64,000 nucleotides of DNA from JAXLYE01 sp046351595 (GCA_046351595.1 JAXLYE010000008.1:62001-126000), one strand, 5' to 3'. Shown: positions 14,565 to 23,988, numbered from the stretch's first letter. Made by a program: numbers and translations. Notes: generated from the sequence alone by a model not told the origin.

Positions 14565-15305
14565 GTGCTCACGCTGAAGTACAGCGATGGCGGGACGGAG
14601 CGGTCCCTCGTGATCCTCGCTGACAGCTTCGCCGAGCTGCGGCCGGTCTTCGGACGCTTCACCCGGTGGATGCGCGAGGACGTGCAGCACGTCTTTGACA
14701 CCGGCGGTGACGGCGAGTGGCCCGAGCGGTCCGAGGGAGCCCAGGAGCGCCTGGATGCTTCCAAACAGGCCCGCATCGAGAAGATCGAGGCTGCCCAGTA
14801 CAACTCCTTGAGGGGAGCGCTGCGCAGTGAGAAGCGCCGAGCCGAGCGCAGGGCGGCCAAGACGCCTGCCTCCGACAGCAAGCTCACGGCGCGCCGCCAG
14901 AAGTCGGTGGAGCGCTACGAGCTCCAGCTGGCGGAGCTCGAGTTCATCGCAGCGGGCGGCAACAAGGACCGCAAGGGTTTCAAAAAGCTCTACGAGCGCG
15001 TCGAGCGCCGCGAGCAGCGCGCGCAGCAGAAGATTGCACAGGTCGAGTCGGGGCAGCTGCTCGGTCAGATCGCCAACAGCATCGCGGTCGACTTCGACAA
15101 GTCGAAGTGGGAGATGTTCTCGCGGATCCCGTGGGCCGGAGCCCACAACGAGGGCGCGCGGGTCGGTCGCGGCGCGACGCTGCCACCCCGAACGTTTTTG
15201 GAGTGGACGCCCAGGCGCCTGCAGAAGTTCGTCGACATGGCGAACGCCTACGTCCTGGAGCGCGCGCAGAAGGGCGGCCAGGGCACCACGCGGAGCACGC
15301 CGTGA
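14565..15305 (+). CDS. Virion morphogenesis protein (Mu gpG-like) with inserted coiled coil
   Basis: A 246-residue product from GTG 14565, two bases after the previous gene. The N-terminal DSFAELRPVFGRFTRWMRED and the C-terminal PPRTFLEWTPRRLQKF match the ends of the phage virion morphogenesis (gpG) family. Between them, about residues 70-170 form a long basic coiled coil not present in ordinary members, which are nearer 150 residues. In Mu, G lies earlier, after F; here it is between gp36 and gp37. Confidence 0.7.
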   Translation: MLTLKYSDGGTERSLVILADSFAELRPVFGRFTRWMREDVQHVFDTGGDGEWPERSEGAQERLDASKQARIEKIEAAQYNSLRGALRSEKRRAERRAAKTPASDSKLTARRQKSVERYELQLAELEFIAAGGNKDRKGFKKLYERVERREQRAQQKIAQVESGQLLGQIANSIAVDFDKSKWEMFSRIPWAGAHNEGARVGRGATLPPRTFLEWTPRRLQKFVDMANAYVLERAQKGGQGTTRSTP

Positions 15306-15334
15306 GCCGCGTACAGGCCTGGGTCGCGTAGCCG

Positions 15335-16540
15335 ATGGCGCGCAGCAGCAACCCGCTCGACATCCGGACGGTCATCGGCCAGGTAACGACCGCGCTGATC
15401 GACGTGCTCGATCTGGCCTACAAGGTCCGCGCCCCGGAGGCGGCCGACCTTGCCGCGCTGCAGGCGTACGCGCTCACGCCGAACCTGGATGACCGCGCGC
15501 TGGTGTACGTCGCCTCCGAGGGCGTCGTCTACCGCTGGCTGGCCGCCAGCACGCTGCCGGCCGCCCCTCCCTTCATCGTCGCGCCGCTCGCTTCCCTGCT
15601 GCCCGAGACGGGCAACGGGCGCTTTGTGCGGACCACGTCCAGCGTGACGCTCGGACCGGCCTACTTCCGCCCTCTGCACCGGGTGCGCAGCGGCTACGCC
15701 CGCGCTGTGGAGCTGTACGTGGGGGACGACCAGATCCTGGAGCGCATCTACGGCCAGCGCCCGGCCTTCCTGGTGGAGTGGGTCAGCGACGACCTCTCGG
15801 TGAAGAGCTACGCGCACGGCGCCCTGTACGACTACGACCTCCGCTTCTCGGTCCACTGCCTCGCCAGGAACCTCCGGAACAACAACGAGGCGCTCCTCGG
15901 CTCGGACGTCCCGGGCGACGCCGCCGCCGAGGGCCCGGGTCTGTTCCAGATGATCGGAGACCTGCGCTACCTGCTCGGCGGCTGCACGCTCGGCCTCGAC
16001 CCGGGCGTGAAGTTCGTCGATGTCACGGGGGAGGCGCGGATCGTCGAGACTCTGTACGGGGACCGCGTCTACCGCGCGGAGCTCGACGTGCTGGTGAAGG
16101 CTTCGGTCCATGTCGTGGACGAGGATCTCTTTCCGTCCCCCGAGGTGTGGGTCGAGCGGCACGACGCGGGCACTCCAGCCGGCGCCCCCTTCGACGCCTC
16201 GAACTACGTGGCGCAGGGCCTGGCGGTCTCTCCGAGCCCCAGCCTGACCGCCACGGTCGCAGCGGGCGTCGCGTTCCTGTCCGGACAGATCGTCTCGGCC
16301 CCCGCGGTGACGCGGCTCTTTGAGCCGGACGCAGATACCTACCGGGATCTCAAGCCGGACGGCTCGCTCAGCTTCTACGCCGTGGAGCCGGGCGGCGAGG
16401 CACCGGCGCAGCGTACCGGGACGCTCCGGATCGGCGTGACGCGGACCGAGGGGTCCCGCGTCGTGGCGGACCGCTTCCTGTGCAGCTTCAGCGTGCCGAG
16501 CGGCGCCGACCCGGGCGACCCGTTCCGCGCCGCCCCCTGA
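15335..16540 (+). CDS. Mu gp37-like tail terminator protein, C-terminally extended
   Basis: The product has 401 residues. The region about 125-255 (VELYVGDDQILERIYGQRPA, FLVEWVSDD, DLDFSV-like strand, DVLVKASV) fits the gp37/DUF1834 family that caps the tail tube. Mu gp37 is less than half this length. The first 110 residues and the last 130 are additional beta-rich segments of unknown role. Gene order (G, gp37, gp38, sheath) supports the call. Confidence 0.6.
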   Translation: MARSSNPLDIRTVIGQVTTALIDVLDLAYKVRAPEAADLAALQAYALTPNLDDRALVYVASEGVVYRWLAASTLPAAPPFIVAPLASLLPETGNGRFVRTTSSVTLGPAYFRPLHRVRSGYARAVELYVGDDQILERIYGQRPAFLVEWVSDDLSVKSYAHGALYDYDLRFSVHCLARNLRNNNEALLGSDVPGDAAAEGPGLFQMIGDLRYLLGGCTLGLDPGVKFVDVTGEARIVETLYGDRVYRAELDVLVKASVHVVDEDLFPSPEVWVERHDAGTPAGAPFDASNYVAQGLAVSPSPSLTATVAAGVAFLSGQIVSAPAVTRLFEPDADTYRDLKPDGSLSFYAVEPGGEAPAQRTGTLRIGVTRTEGSRVVADRFLCSFSVPSGADPGDPFRAAP

Positions 16541-16594
16541 CCTCAGCAACGGCCAGGCCCCCGCAGGGCCGGGCGCTCCTTCGAGGAAACGTTC

Positions 16595-16810
16595 ATGAGA
16601 CACCCTCGCATCGGCGAGCGCGCCTTCGTGCGCCCGACGTGCCCCAGCCTTCCCGTGCAGCGCGGAGAGGGCCTCTTCGGATCCTTCCTGCCCGCCGCCG
16701 GCGCAGACGTCCTCTTCGATGAGTTCCTCCTGCGCCGGCTCGGTGAGGGCGTCATCGAGGTGGTCTCCGCGGAGAGCTCGGCGGCGCCCGCTGACAAGGA
16801 GAACGGCTGA
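16595..16810 (+). CDS. Mu gp38-like protein (DUF2635)
   Basis: The 71-residue product has the DUF2635 pattern: basic N-terminus, FLPAAGADV, then FLLRRLGEGVIEVV. This small protein always sits just before the sheath gene in Mu-like phages; its role is not known. A GGCCC-CCGCA-GGGCC hairpin lies in the 54-bp gap upstream, and GAGGAAA serves as the ribosome site. It overlaps the sheath gene start at TGATG. Confidence 0.7.
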   Translation: MRHPRIGERAFVRPTCPSLPVQRGEGLFGSFLPAAGADVLFDEFLLRRLGEGVIEVVSAESSAAPADKENG

Positions 16811-18672
16811 TGGCCGCCATCGCCCTCAATCCGGATCTGCCGGCCAGCTACCAGGTCCCCGGCGTCTACGCCTACCTGGCTCGCGCCGGCGCCGCGCCCC
16901 CAGCAACCAATCGGCGGGTGCTTCTGCTGGGCTACAAGACCAGCGCGGGCGCTGCGCTGGCTGGCTCCATCGTCCGCGTGATCTCCGAGGACGACGTCGT
17001 ACAGGCCGCGGGCAAGGGCTCGGACCTGCACCGCATGTGGCGGAGCTACGTCGCGCAGAGCGCGAACACGGGCGCCGAGATCTGGCTCGGCGTCCTGAAC
17101 GCGCCCTCCGGGGCCGCGCAGACGCGCACGATCACGATCCTGCAGGCGCCGAGCGGCGCCGCGCTCGGCACAGGCGGCACCGGCGCCGCGGCGGCCGGGT
17201 TCCTGTCCGTCTGGATCTCGGGCTACCGCTACGACGTCCAGATCGCCAACGGGGACACCTTCGACACCGTCGCGGCGAACCTCGCGGCGGCCATCCAGGC
17301 GAACCAGGACCAGCTCCCCTGCACCGCGAGCGTCGCGGGCGCCACCGTCACGCTGACGGCCCGTCACGCGGCCCTCACGTCCGCGGACCTGCCGATCATC
17401 GTCAGCTTCAGCAACACCGCGATGCAGCTCGCCGCGAGCCCGGGGACGATCACGTTCGCCACCGCGGCGGCGGCGGGCGGGACCGCGACCCTGGGGGTCG
17501 CGACGCAGGCCGCGACCGCGACCATCGCCAACACCGACACCGCGAACGCGATCGGGGCCGCCCTGGTGGCCGCCATCAACAGCGCGAACGCCTTCCCCGT
17601 GCGGGCCGCGCAGACCGCGCCGAGCGCCGTGGTCACCCTGTTCTTCGTCGACGAGCGGGTCTGGAACTTCGCCTACACGTCGATCACGACCGCCACGACG
17701 ACCACGATGACCCCCGCGTGGGGCACCGAGGCGAGCGGGCTGCCCTCTGCGGCGTCGCCGAGCCTCAGCACGGTCATCGGGAACATCAACGCGCAGCTGC
17801 CGTTCAAGCTGTGGGTCACGAACCTCACCGGGGCGGGCTCCGTCGTCGCCGCGACCGGCCAGACCCGCACGGGCAGCACGAGCGACCTCACGGTGCTCGG
17901 GACGCTGTCCCAGAACATCGAGACGATGGCCAACGGCCTCAACTGCAAGGGGCAGGTGCTGGTGCTCGCGGACACGCGCTCGCTCACCGTGGCCGGCGCC
18001 GTTCCCGCGGGGACCTCTCCGGCGCTCACCGCGAGCCCGCGCACCTACGTAGGGTGGTGCCCCGCGAGCCCGCAGCAGGCGGTCGAGTCCGCGGCGCGCA
18101 TCGCGGCCCTCGTCATGTCGCGCATCGACTACCCGCCGTTCAACTACGCGGGCTCGGTTCTCACGACGGACTACCGGACGCCGTACCTCGCGCCGCACAA
18201 CGCGGTCCGGCCGAGCGACGCCGAGGTCAACGCCGCGATGCTGAGCTACTTCCTGGCGCCGCTTCGGACGAACGACGCCGGCCAGGTCTCGGTGGTCTCT
18301 GGGAGGACGACCGCGAAGCCCTCCGCGTCGCTCGCGGGGGACTATGTCTTCTGGGGGACGATCCTCGCGGACGACTACGTGCGGGACGACCTGCGCGCAT
18401 CGCTGCCGGCGACCATCGCGGGCAAGTCCCTCAAGAACTTCAGCCCCCCGCGCACGCAGTTCACCACGACCGCGGACGCCGTACGCACTGCAGTCGCCGC
18501 GCGCATGGCCTTCTACGACAGCATCGACCTGTACGACGGAGGGAGCGGCCTGGAGGAGGGCCTCTTCGCGCAGGTCAACGTGGCGGTCCCGAGCCGCATC
18601 GACGTCCAGATGCCCAAGCGCTTCCCGCTGCCCGCCGAGCAGATCTCGGTGGTCACGACCCTCGCCGCCTAA
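16810..18672 (+). CDS. Contractile tail sheath protein (Mu gpL-like)
   Basis: The product has 620 residues, longer than Mu L (about 495). N-terminal QVPGVYAYLARAG followed by NRRVLLLGYKT, and C-terminal DDLRASLPATIAGKSLKNF and IDVQMPKRFPLPAEQ, are typical of the gpL sheath family. A Gly/Ala/Thr-rich insert (about residues 105-270) contains two repeats of a pattern with AANLAAAIQANQ and IGAALVAAINSAN. Such inserts form outward domains on sheaths. It marks this as a myovirus. Confidence 0.88.
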   Translation: MAAIALNPDLPASYQVPGVYAYLARAGAAPPATNRRVLLLGYKTSAGAALAGSIVRVISEDDVVQAAGKGSDLHRMWRSYVAQSANTGAEIWLGVLNAPSGAAQTRTITILQAPSGAALGTGGTGAAAAGFLSVWISGYRYDVQIANGDTFDTVAANLAAAIQANQDQLPCTASVAGATVTLTARHAALTSADLPIIVSFSNTAMQLAASPGTITFATAAAAGGTATLGVATQAATATIANTDTANAIGAALVAAINSANAFPVRAAQTAPSAVVTLFFVDERVWNFAYTSITTATTTTMTPAWGTEASGLPSAASPSLSTVIGNINAQLPFKLWVTNLTGAGSVVAATGQTRTGSTSDLTVLGTLSQNIETMANGLNCKGQVLVLADTRSLTVAGAVPAGTSPALTASPRTYVGWCPASPQQAVESAARIAALVMSRIDYPPFNYAGSVLTTDYRTPYLAPHNAVRPSDAEVNAAMLSYFLAPLRTNDAGQVSVVSGRTTAKPSASLAGDYVFWGTILADDYVRDDLRASLPATIAGKSLKNFSPPRTQFTTTADAVRTAVAARMAFYDSIDLYDGGSGLEEGLFAQVNVAVPSRIDVQMPKRFPLPAEQISVVTTLAA

Positions 18673-18683
18673 GGAGCCCCCCC

Positions 18684-19100
18684 ATGCCTCCCTCCGGTAT
18701 CCCGACGGCGATCGTCGGACAGATCTTCCACGCCATCGACGGGCAGCCGTGCGTCGAGGCGGTCCGCTTCGGGTTCTCCTTCGCCCCGCCGCTCAAGCAG
18801 CGCTACGGGTTCGCCGGCTACATCGGCACCCAGAAGGGCCAGGCGGGCAGCCGGATCCAGCTCACCTTCGCGGCGCCGGCCGGCAAGGCGCAGTTCAACC
18901 TGATCGCGCTGGCCGCGCAGCAGCGGGCCGGCGACCTCGGGTTCTTCTACGACTTCTGGGAGGGACAGGTCGGGACCAGCAACCACTGGCTCATCACCAA
19001 CTGCTTCCTCGGTGAGTTCGGGATGAGCAACGACCCTGAGTCCGGCGACACCGAGCGGACCTGCACCATCATGGGCGCTCCGCCGCGCCTCATCGGATAG
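18684..19100 (+). CDS. Tail tube protein (Mu gpM-like)
   Basis: The product has 138 residues from ATG 18684, with AAGGAG upstream, 11 bases after the sheath gene. Position and size fit the tail tube protein M (Mu 118 residues). The beta-rich pattern GQIFHAIDGQPCVEA, RIQLTFAAPAG and TERTCTIMG fits a tube fold, which shares ancestry with the Hcp ring. Confidence 0.8.
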   Translation: MPPSGIPTAIVGQIFHAIDGQPCVEAVRFGFSFAPPLKQRYGFAGYIGTQKGQAGSRIQLTFAAPAGKAQFNLIALAAQQRAGDLGFFYDFWEGQVGTSNHWLITNCFLGEFGMSNDPESGDTERTCTIMGAPPRLIG

Positions 19101-19109
19101 GAGGCGCCC

Positions 19110-19568
19110 GTGCAGCTTGGCTCAATCCTCGAGGCCGGCGAGTTCCACCCGGTGGGCCGGGAGGTCACGTTCCACATCCTGCGCACCTCCCCGGAGGGGA
19201 AGCAGGACAAGGCGCGCGTCACCGCCGTGCTCCACTTCGTCGACGAGGCCCTCCGCCACGAGGCGGACCGGCACGCGGACGAGTGGCTGCGCGCGGACCC
19301 GCTCTACAAGAAGACCGGGATCGTCCCCCTGGAGAAGCGCAGGGAGGAGGAGTTCTACGCCTTCCTCATCCGGGCGCTCCGGGACAAGGACGACGTCACG
19401 CAGCCCTTCTGCCCGCTCGCCGACTACTACAAGTTCCGCAAGGCCCTGGTCTCGGACGTCGTCTCGTACCTCTTGCGCGCGTATAAGGCGTACGTCCGCG
19501 ACGAGTACCCCGAGACGGTCACGGAGCAGCAGGCCGGCGAGCTCGTCGAGGAGGCGCTGGGAAAATGA
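19110..19568 (+). CDS. Tail assembly chaperone (Mu gp41-like)
   Basis: The product has 152 residues from GTG 19110. It lies between tube and tape-measure genes, the place of gp41 in Mu and G in lambda. It is helical and charged, with LEKRREEEFYAFLIRALRDK near the middle. Its last two sense codons and stop (GGA AAA TGA) include a slippery heptamer that lets ribosomes continue into the next small frame, making a longer chaperone. Both forms are thought to coat the tape measure during tube assembly. Confidence 0.8.
   Translation: MQLGSILEAGEFHPVGREVTFHILRTSPEGKQDKARVTAVLHFVDEALRHEADRHADEWLRADPLYKKTGIVPLEKRREEEFYAFLIRALRDKDDVTQPFCPLADYYKFRKALVSDVVSYLLRAYKAYVRDEYPETVTEQQAGELVEEALGK
19559..19565 (+). 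other. Programmed -1 frameshift site (GGGAAAA)
   Basis: The heptamer G-GGA-AAA sits in the right phase, one codon before the stop of the gp41-like gene (GGA at 19560, AAA at 19563, TGA at 19566). A -1 slip places the ribosome on ATG AGA of the downstream 51-codon frame, giving a 203-residue fusion. It is the canonical X-XXY-YYZ form, very close to the GGGAAAG site of lambda G/G-T, and in the same gene position as in lambda and Mu. Confidence 0.85.
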
Positions 19569-19720
19569 GAGCCCGGCCCATGCTGGCCTGGCGAGTCCTG
19601 GAAACCGGGACCGCCGCCGCGTGGTTCGGGCGCCACCCCAGGTGCATCCCGGACGCGGACTTCTGGCGGTGGCGCGCGTGCGTGCTCGCCGCTCAGCAGG
19701 TGACGCAGCGCCGTGAATAA
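19565..19720 (+). CDS. Frameshift extension of the tail assembly chaperone (gp41')
   Basis: A 51-codon frame, -1 relative to the gp41-like gene, starting at ATG 19565 within its ATGA stop. It reads MRARPMLAWRVLETGTAAAW and on to QRRE, and overlaps the start of the tape-measure gene by eight bases. As the T-like part of a G-T type fusion it would be made mostly as the C-terminus of a 203-residue protein. Independent starts at the ATG cannot be excluded. Confidence 0.75.
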   Translation: MRARPMLAWRVLETGTAAAWFGRHPRCIPDADFWRWRACVLAAQQVTQRRE

Positions 19721-21173
19721 AGAGGCCAAAATCTTCCTCGGCGTCGAGGGTACCTCCCAGGCGCGGTCCAACGTCATGGGCGTCCAGGGGGCCTTCGGCG
19801 CGCTCGTCAAGACGCTCGAGAACGTCAAGAAGCTCGGCATCGAGACGGCCAAGGCCATCACGGACATCAAGCCCTTGGACCCGCGCCGCGCCGTGCAGAG
19901 CGCCGAGCAGACCCGGTACTCCATCCAGCGGCTCGCCATCGATGCCGGCGCCTCCGTAGATTCTCTGACGAAGAAGTTCGACAGCATCGGAGAGCAGCTC
20001 GGGATCTCGACGCAGGAGGTCACGGGCCTCGCCGGCGAGCTGTCCCGCATGACGCTCGACCCCAAGGGTTCGGTGGAGGCGCTGCAGGCGCTCGGGGTCG
20101 AGGCCAACAACACCAACCGCTCTCTTTCGGAGATGACGCAGATCGGCGCCTCGCTCCACAACGATCTGCGCGTGCCGCTGCAGGACGTAGGCGAGGAGCT
20201 GGTCCGCATCAACCGCATCGCCAAGGAGGCGGGCACCACGGGCGGAGGCAAGGGCCTGCAGCAGCTCCTGGCGGGCCTTGGGCCCGAGCTCAGCAAGTTC
20301 GACACCGCGACGGACTCGGCGCGGCAGCGCCTGGAGGCGCTCGTGGCGCTGCTCGCGGGGAAGCTCCCGCACCAGCAGGGGATGGCGGCCGCGGGCTCGG
20401 TGCTCGGCGCCCTCTCCGGAAACGCAGCCCAGATCGGCCGGTACCTGGGGCGAGACGTCCACACGGCGGAGGGCGGGATCGACCCCTCGGCGATCTTTTC
20501 GCTCTGGGACAAGGTCCGCAAGACCCGCGGCGAGGCCGCGCAGCTGCGCGTCCTCACCAAGCTCTTTGGCGGCGACCGCCGGGCTGCGCTCAACTTCCTT
20601 GCGGTGGGCAACGTCGGCAACGTCGACGACCTCGCAGCCGGACGCGCCGAGGCGGCGAACGCGCGGCGCATGGGCATCTTCACGCCCGGCGTGGCGGTCT
20701 ACGACCCCGACCGGATGACGGACGAGCAGCGCCAGCGCATCCGCGAGGAGATGTACGGGCCGGAAGACAAGCTCGCGGGGACCGCGGCCGGCGAAGCGCG
20801 GCAGATCGACCTGGAGCGCGAGAACGCCGAGCGGCGCGCAGGCGAAGCGCTCCTCAAGGCCAAAGACGAGCACCGGCGGCGCTTCAAAGGCAACGGAGCG
20901 GCGCGCGTGGCCCACGACACGGCGGTGGGCGTGCTGCCCGGCGTCGTGCAGGACGTGGTGACCGGGCTCGAGGCCGGCACCGCGGCCTACGACGCGCGCA
21001 ACAAGGGCGAGCTCCCTGCTGCCAGGGGCGCCGACCCCATGGACCGTCTGGTGCTCGAGACCGAGAGGACGAACGAGCTGCTCCGGAACCTGCCGCAAAA
21101 GACCGGCGAGCAGCTCCGCACAGACCCGAATCAGCTCGGCGTCGAGAAGGGGCGCAGCCGGCCGGCGAACTAG
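19713..21173 (+). CDS. Tape measure protein
   Basis: The product has 486 residues from GTG 19713. The N-terminus (KIFLGVEGTSQARSN) and the long helical, Ala/Leu/Arg-rich body fit a tail length ruler, and it follows the chaperone gene as expected. A hydrophobic stretch near residues 410-430 (AVGVLPGVVQDVVTGLEAGT) may be the membrane-active part. If each residue spans about 0.15 nm, the tail would be roughly 70 nm, shorter than Mu's. Confidence 0.8.
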   Translation: MNKEAKIFLGVEGTSQARSNVMGVQGAFGALVKTLENVKKLGIETAKAITDIKPLDPRRAVQSAEQTRYSIQRLAIDAGASVDSLTKKFDSIGEQLGISTQEVTGLAGELSRMTLDPKGSVEALQALGVEANNTNRSLSEMTQIGASLHNDLRVPLQDVGEELVRINRIAKEAGTTGGGKGLQQLLAGLGPELSKFDTATDSARQRLEALVALLAGKLPHQQGMAAAGSVLGALSGNAAQIGRYLGRDVHTAEGGIDPSAIFSLWDKVRKTRGEAAQLRVLTKLFGGDRRAALNFLAVGNVGNVDDLAAGRAEAANARRMGIFTPGVAVYDPDRMTDEQRQRIREEMYGPEDKLAGTAAGEARQIDLERENAERRAGEALLKAKDEHRRRFKGNGAARVAHDTAVGVLPGVVQDVVTGLEAGTAAYDARNKGELPAARGADPMDRLVLETERTNELLRNLPQKTGEQLRTDPNQLGVEKGRSRPAN

Positions 21174-22130
21174 ATGGCCTCGGTCATCTCCAACGGAAGC
21201 GTGTTCCAGTTCCGGGACCTCGTGCTGCACGGCGTCCTGGTCACCTGGAGCCACCGCCTCGGCATCCGCCTCGCGTCGCATGAGCCGCTCAAGCGCGACG
21301 GCGGCGAGCAGGAGCCGATGGGCGCCGCGGTCGGCCGCTTCTCCTACCGCTGCGTCTTCCTCGGCGCCGACGCCACGGCCCGCTACAACAACCTGGTCCT
21401 GTCGGTCCGCCAGAACCCGCGCGGGATCCTGGTCGACCCGCGCCTGGGCCGCATCCAGGCGGCCTGCGAGGGCATCGAGGCGAGCGAGACGCCCGAGACC
21501 GGGGTCGACTGCATTGAGTTCGAGGCGCGCTTTGCAGAAGACGCGCTCGACACCGCGCTCGCCTCCGCGCAGCCGCTCGGGCCGAGCGCGTACGCGGCGC
21601 AGGTCACGGCGGCCCTCGGCTCGCTCACCGACCTGGTGGATGCGCGCTTTCTCGGCAACCCGGTGCGGAGCTTCCTGTCGGTGCTGCAGTACGCCGAGGC
21701 CCTTGGCCGCGCGGCCGAAGCGTACGCCGACGCGGCTCTGGCCGCGCTGCAGACCGACTCCCCCAACCCCGCGCTGCGGCAGCTCCTGGGCGTGGTGCTG
21801 GCGCAGCAGGATGCCTTGCTCGTGGCGCTGCAGGCGACGCGGGCCTACACGCTCGAGCCGGACGTCTCGCTCACCCCCTACCGGGCGCAGGCGCGGCAGG
21901 TCTACAGCGCGTGCCTGCAGCTGCAGGACTCCATCACGGCGCTCAAGCCGCCGGTGATCCTCTTCCCGGTCACGACCGCCATGAGCCTGGTGCAGGTGGC
22001 GGTGGTCCTGTACGGCAAGGACGCGCAGAGCAAGGTCCCTGAGATCCGCGCGCTCAACCGCCTCGAGACGCCCTACTGGATTCCCGCCGGAACCGTCCTC
22101 AAGGTCGTCGCCCCGCAGGTGCGGCAGTGA
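21174..22130 (+). CDS. Tail/DNA circularization protein (Mu gpN-like)
   Basis: The product has 318 residues, starting directly after the previous stop. Position between tape measure and gpP, and the short C-terminal segment VPEIRALNRLETPYWIPAGT followed by VLKVV, fit the gpN family, whose C-terminus resembles a LysM-type module. The middle is long and helical. In Mu gpN is a baseplate hub-associated protein; the 'DNA circularization' name is historical. Confidence 0.7.
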   Translation: MASVISNGSVFQFRDLVLHGVLVTWSHRLGIRLASHEPLKRDGGEQEPMGAAVGRFSYRCVFLGADATARYNNLVLSVRQNPRGILVDPRLGRIQAACEGIEASETPETGVDCIEFEARFAEDALDTALASAQPLGPSAYAAQVTAALGSLTDLVDARFLGNPVRSFLSVLQYAEALGRAAEAYADAALAALQTDSPNPALRQLLGVVLAQQDALLVALQATRAYTLEPDVSLTPYRAQARQVYSACLQLQDSITALKPPVILFPVTTAMSLVQVAVVLYGKDAQSKVPEIRALNRLETPYWIPAGTVLKVVAPQVRQ

Positions 22131-23341
22131 TTACCTCCACCGCGTTCCGCACGGACCCGACCTCGCAAGCCATCCTGCGCATCGGGGGCGAGGAGATCCG
22201 GAACATCGTCTCCTGGGCCGCCTCGCAGGACGTCCTGATGATCGGCGACCCGTTCTCGGTGACGGTGCCGAACCCGCGTGGCGCGTACACCCAGAAGCTG
22301 CAGGTGGGCGCCAAGGTGGAGCTGCTCCTTTCCAACCCCGGCGTGCACGGCGGCGCGCCGGCGCTCACGCACACGGGGCTTGTGACCGACCGCGACGCGG
22401 TGAGTGACCTGAGCTCCGGGAGCGTCATTCGGCTGCAGTGCGCGGACAGGGGGTGGCACCTCCTCAACAACTGCCCCCGCTTCTTTGTAAACGGGCAGGC
22501 GCAGCTCATCGAGAAGACCACGCTGCAGAGGCTGATTCAGCGCTTCGCCGCCAACGCCACCTGGGGCTTTGCGGACGCCGCCGGCAGCGTCACGGTCCGA
22601 GCCGATGATGCGACGTCCCGCCGGCTTCGTCTGGGGCTGCCGCCTACGCGCGCGCAGGCCCAGGCGCTGGCGAGCGACGACCTCATCGTCTACCGGATGA
22701 TCGTCGAGCCGGGCCAGAGCGTGGCCGACCTGCTCACCTCGGCGGCGCGGCGGCTGAACCGCCTGATCGGCGTGTCCGCGGACGGCGTGCTGCAGGTCTG
22801 GAACCCCGACTACACGCAAAAGCCGCTGTACCGGATCGACTACCACCGCGAAGACGACCCGGACGTCGTCCGCAACAACGTGCTGGCGGCTCGGGTGCGG
22901 CGGTCGCTGGCGGGCCTCTACACGCGCGTCGAGGTGGTGGGCCAGGTGGTCGGCTGGTACCCGCAGGACGACAACGACCTGGCGCCCGGCCGCTTCTCCG
23001 CCGTCGCGACGAGCAGCGCAGTCCCTTTTGACCACGAGCTCACGTACGCCGAGGGCGAGGTCTGGCAGCCCTCGCTGGCCCCGTATGCGGCGCAGTGGAA
23101 GCTGAACCGCGCTGCCTACGACAGCTTCGAGGCGGTGTACCGGGTGCGCGCGCATCACCAGAACGGAAGCTGGTGGACCGCCGGCACCCTGTGCGAGGTC
23201 CACGACAGCGTGAACGGCCTGGAGGGGACGTTCTTCGTCGGCTCGGTCCTGCTGCTGCGCGGCCGCGATGGCGACCAGACCGAGGTGACGCTCAAGCGGC
23301 CTGGGCTCCTCGCGGCCTCGTTCGATCGGCTCGCAGCCTGA
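22127..23341 (+). CDS. Baseplate hub protein (Mu gpP/gp44-like)
   Basis: The product has 404 residues; ATTACC follows the overlap with gpN (GTGA at 22127). The pattern fits the gpP/gpD late-control family that forms the hub above the spike: IGGEEIRNIVSWAASQDVLM, then PNPRGAYTQKLQVGAKVELLL, then YRMIVEPGQSVADLLTSAAR. It overlaps the gp45-like gene at TGATG. Confidence 0.8.
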   Translation: MITSTAFRTDPTSQAILRIGGEEIRNIVSWAASQDVLMIGDPFSVTVPNPRGAYTQKLQVGAKVELLLSNPGVHGGAPALTHTGLVTDRDAVSDLSSGSVIRLQCADRGWHLLNNCPRFFVNGQAQLIEKTTLQRLIQRFAANATWGFADAAGSVTVRADDATSRRLRLGLPPTRAQAQALASDDLIVYRMIVEPGQSVADLLTSAARRLNRLIGVSADGVLQVWNPDYTQKPLYRIDYHREDDPDVVRNNVLAARVRRSLAGLYTRVEVVGQVVGWYPQDDNDLAPGRFSAVATSSAVPFDHELTYAEGEVWQPSLAPYAAQWKLNRAAYDSFEAVYRVRAHHQNGSWWTAGTLCEVHDSVNGLEGTFFVGSVLLLRGRDGDQTEVTLKRPGLLAASFDRLAA

Positions 23342-23982
23342 TGCTCGGCGACCTCAAGTTCTGGGTGGAGCAGCGCCTCGCCTGGCTCGTTCAGTACGGC
23401 GCGATCACGCGCAGCGCGAGCAACGGCGCCGATGCGGTGACCGGCCGCGTCTCCGGGGTTCAGCACGAGGCGCGGCGCGTCCATCCCTGGGGCGTGCGCG
23501 GGCGCCCGCCCGTTGGCGCGGAGACCATCGCGCTCGGCGTCGACGGCTCCTCTGCGAACAAAGTGGAGATCGCCGCGGAGGCCATGAGCCGCACCGCGCA
23601 GGGGCTCAAGTACTCCTACGGCCCGAACGACCTGGCAGAGGGCGAGTCCTGCCAGTACGACCAGGCCGGATCGACCGTGCGCCTGTTCGCAGACGGCTCG
23701 ATCCGCATCACCGCCAAGGGCGGGGCGGTGATCACGCTCGATAAGGACGGGAACGTGACCGTCGTGCCCAAGTCCGGCGCGCAGGTCCGACTGGGCGACA
23801 GCGACGCCGTCAACTGCGAGAACCTCGTGCTCTTCGACGCGCTCAAAAACTACATCGACTCGCACGTGCACAGGCCGGGCAGTTACACGACCGCGATGGG
23901 CGCGGTGACAGGAACCTCCGGTGCTCCTGTCTCCGGGCTCGGCACGAGCGCGCGCTGCTCGAACGTACTCGGCAAAAAGTAG
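23341..23982 (+). CDS. Baseplate spike protein (Mu gp45 / gpV-like)
   Basis: The product has 213 residues from ATG 23341. An OB-like N-terminal half (VTGRVSGVQHEARRVHPWGV) is followed by a beta-helix part with repeated short strands (VRLFADGSIRITAKGGAVIT and LDKDGNVTVVPKSGAQV). The C-terminus has HVHRPG, a His-x-His pair that in spike tips of this family binds an iron ion. This is the membrane-piercing needle. Confidence 0.85.
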   Translation: MLGDLKFWVEQRLAWLVQYGAITRSASNGADAVTGRVSGVQHEARRVHPWGVRGRPPVGAETIALGVDGSSANKVEIAAEAMSRTAQGLKYSYGPNDLAEGESCQYDQAGSTVRLFADGSIRITAKGGAVITLDKDGNVTVVPKSGAQVRLGDSDAVNCENLVLFDALKNYIDSHVHRPGSYTTAMGAVTGTSGAPVSGLGTSARCSNVLGKK

Positions 23983-23988
23983 CTCCTC

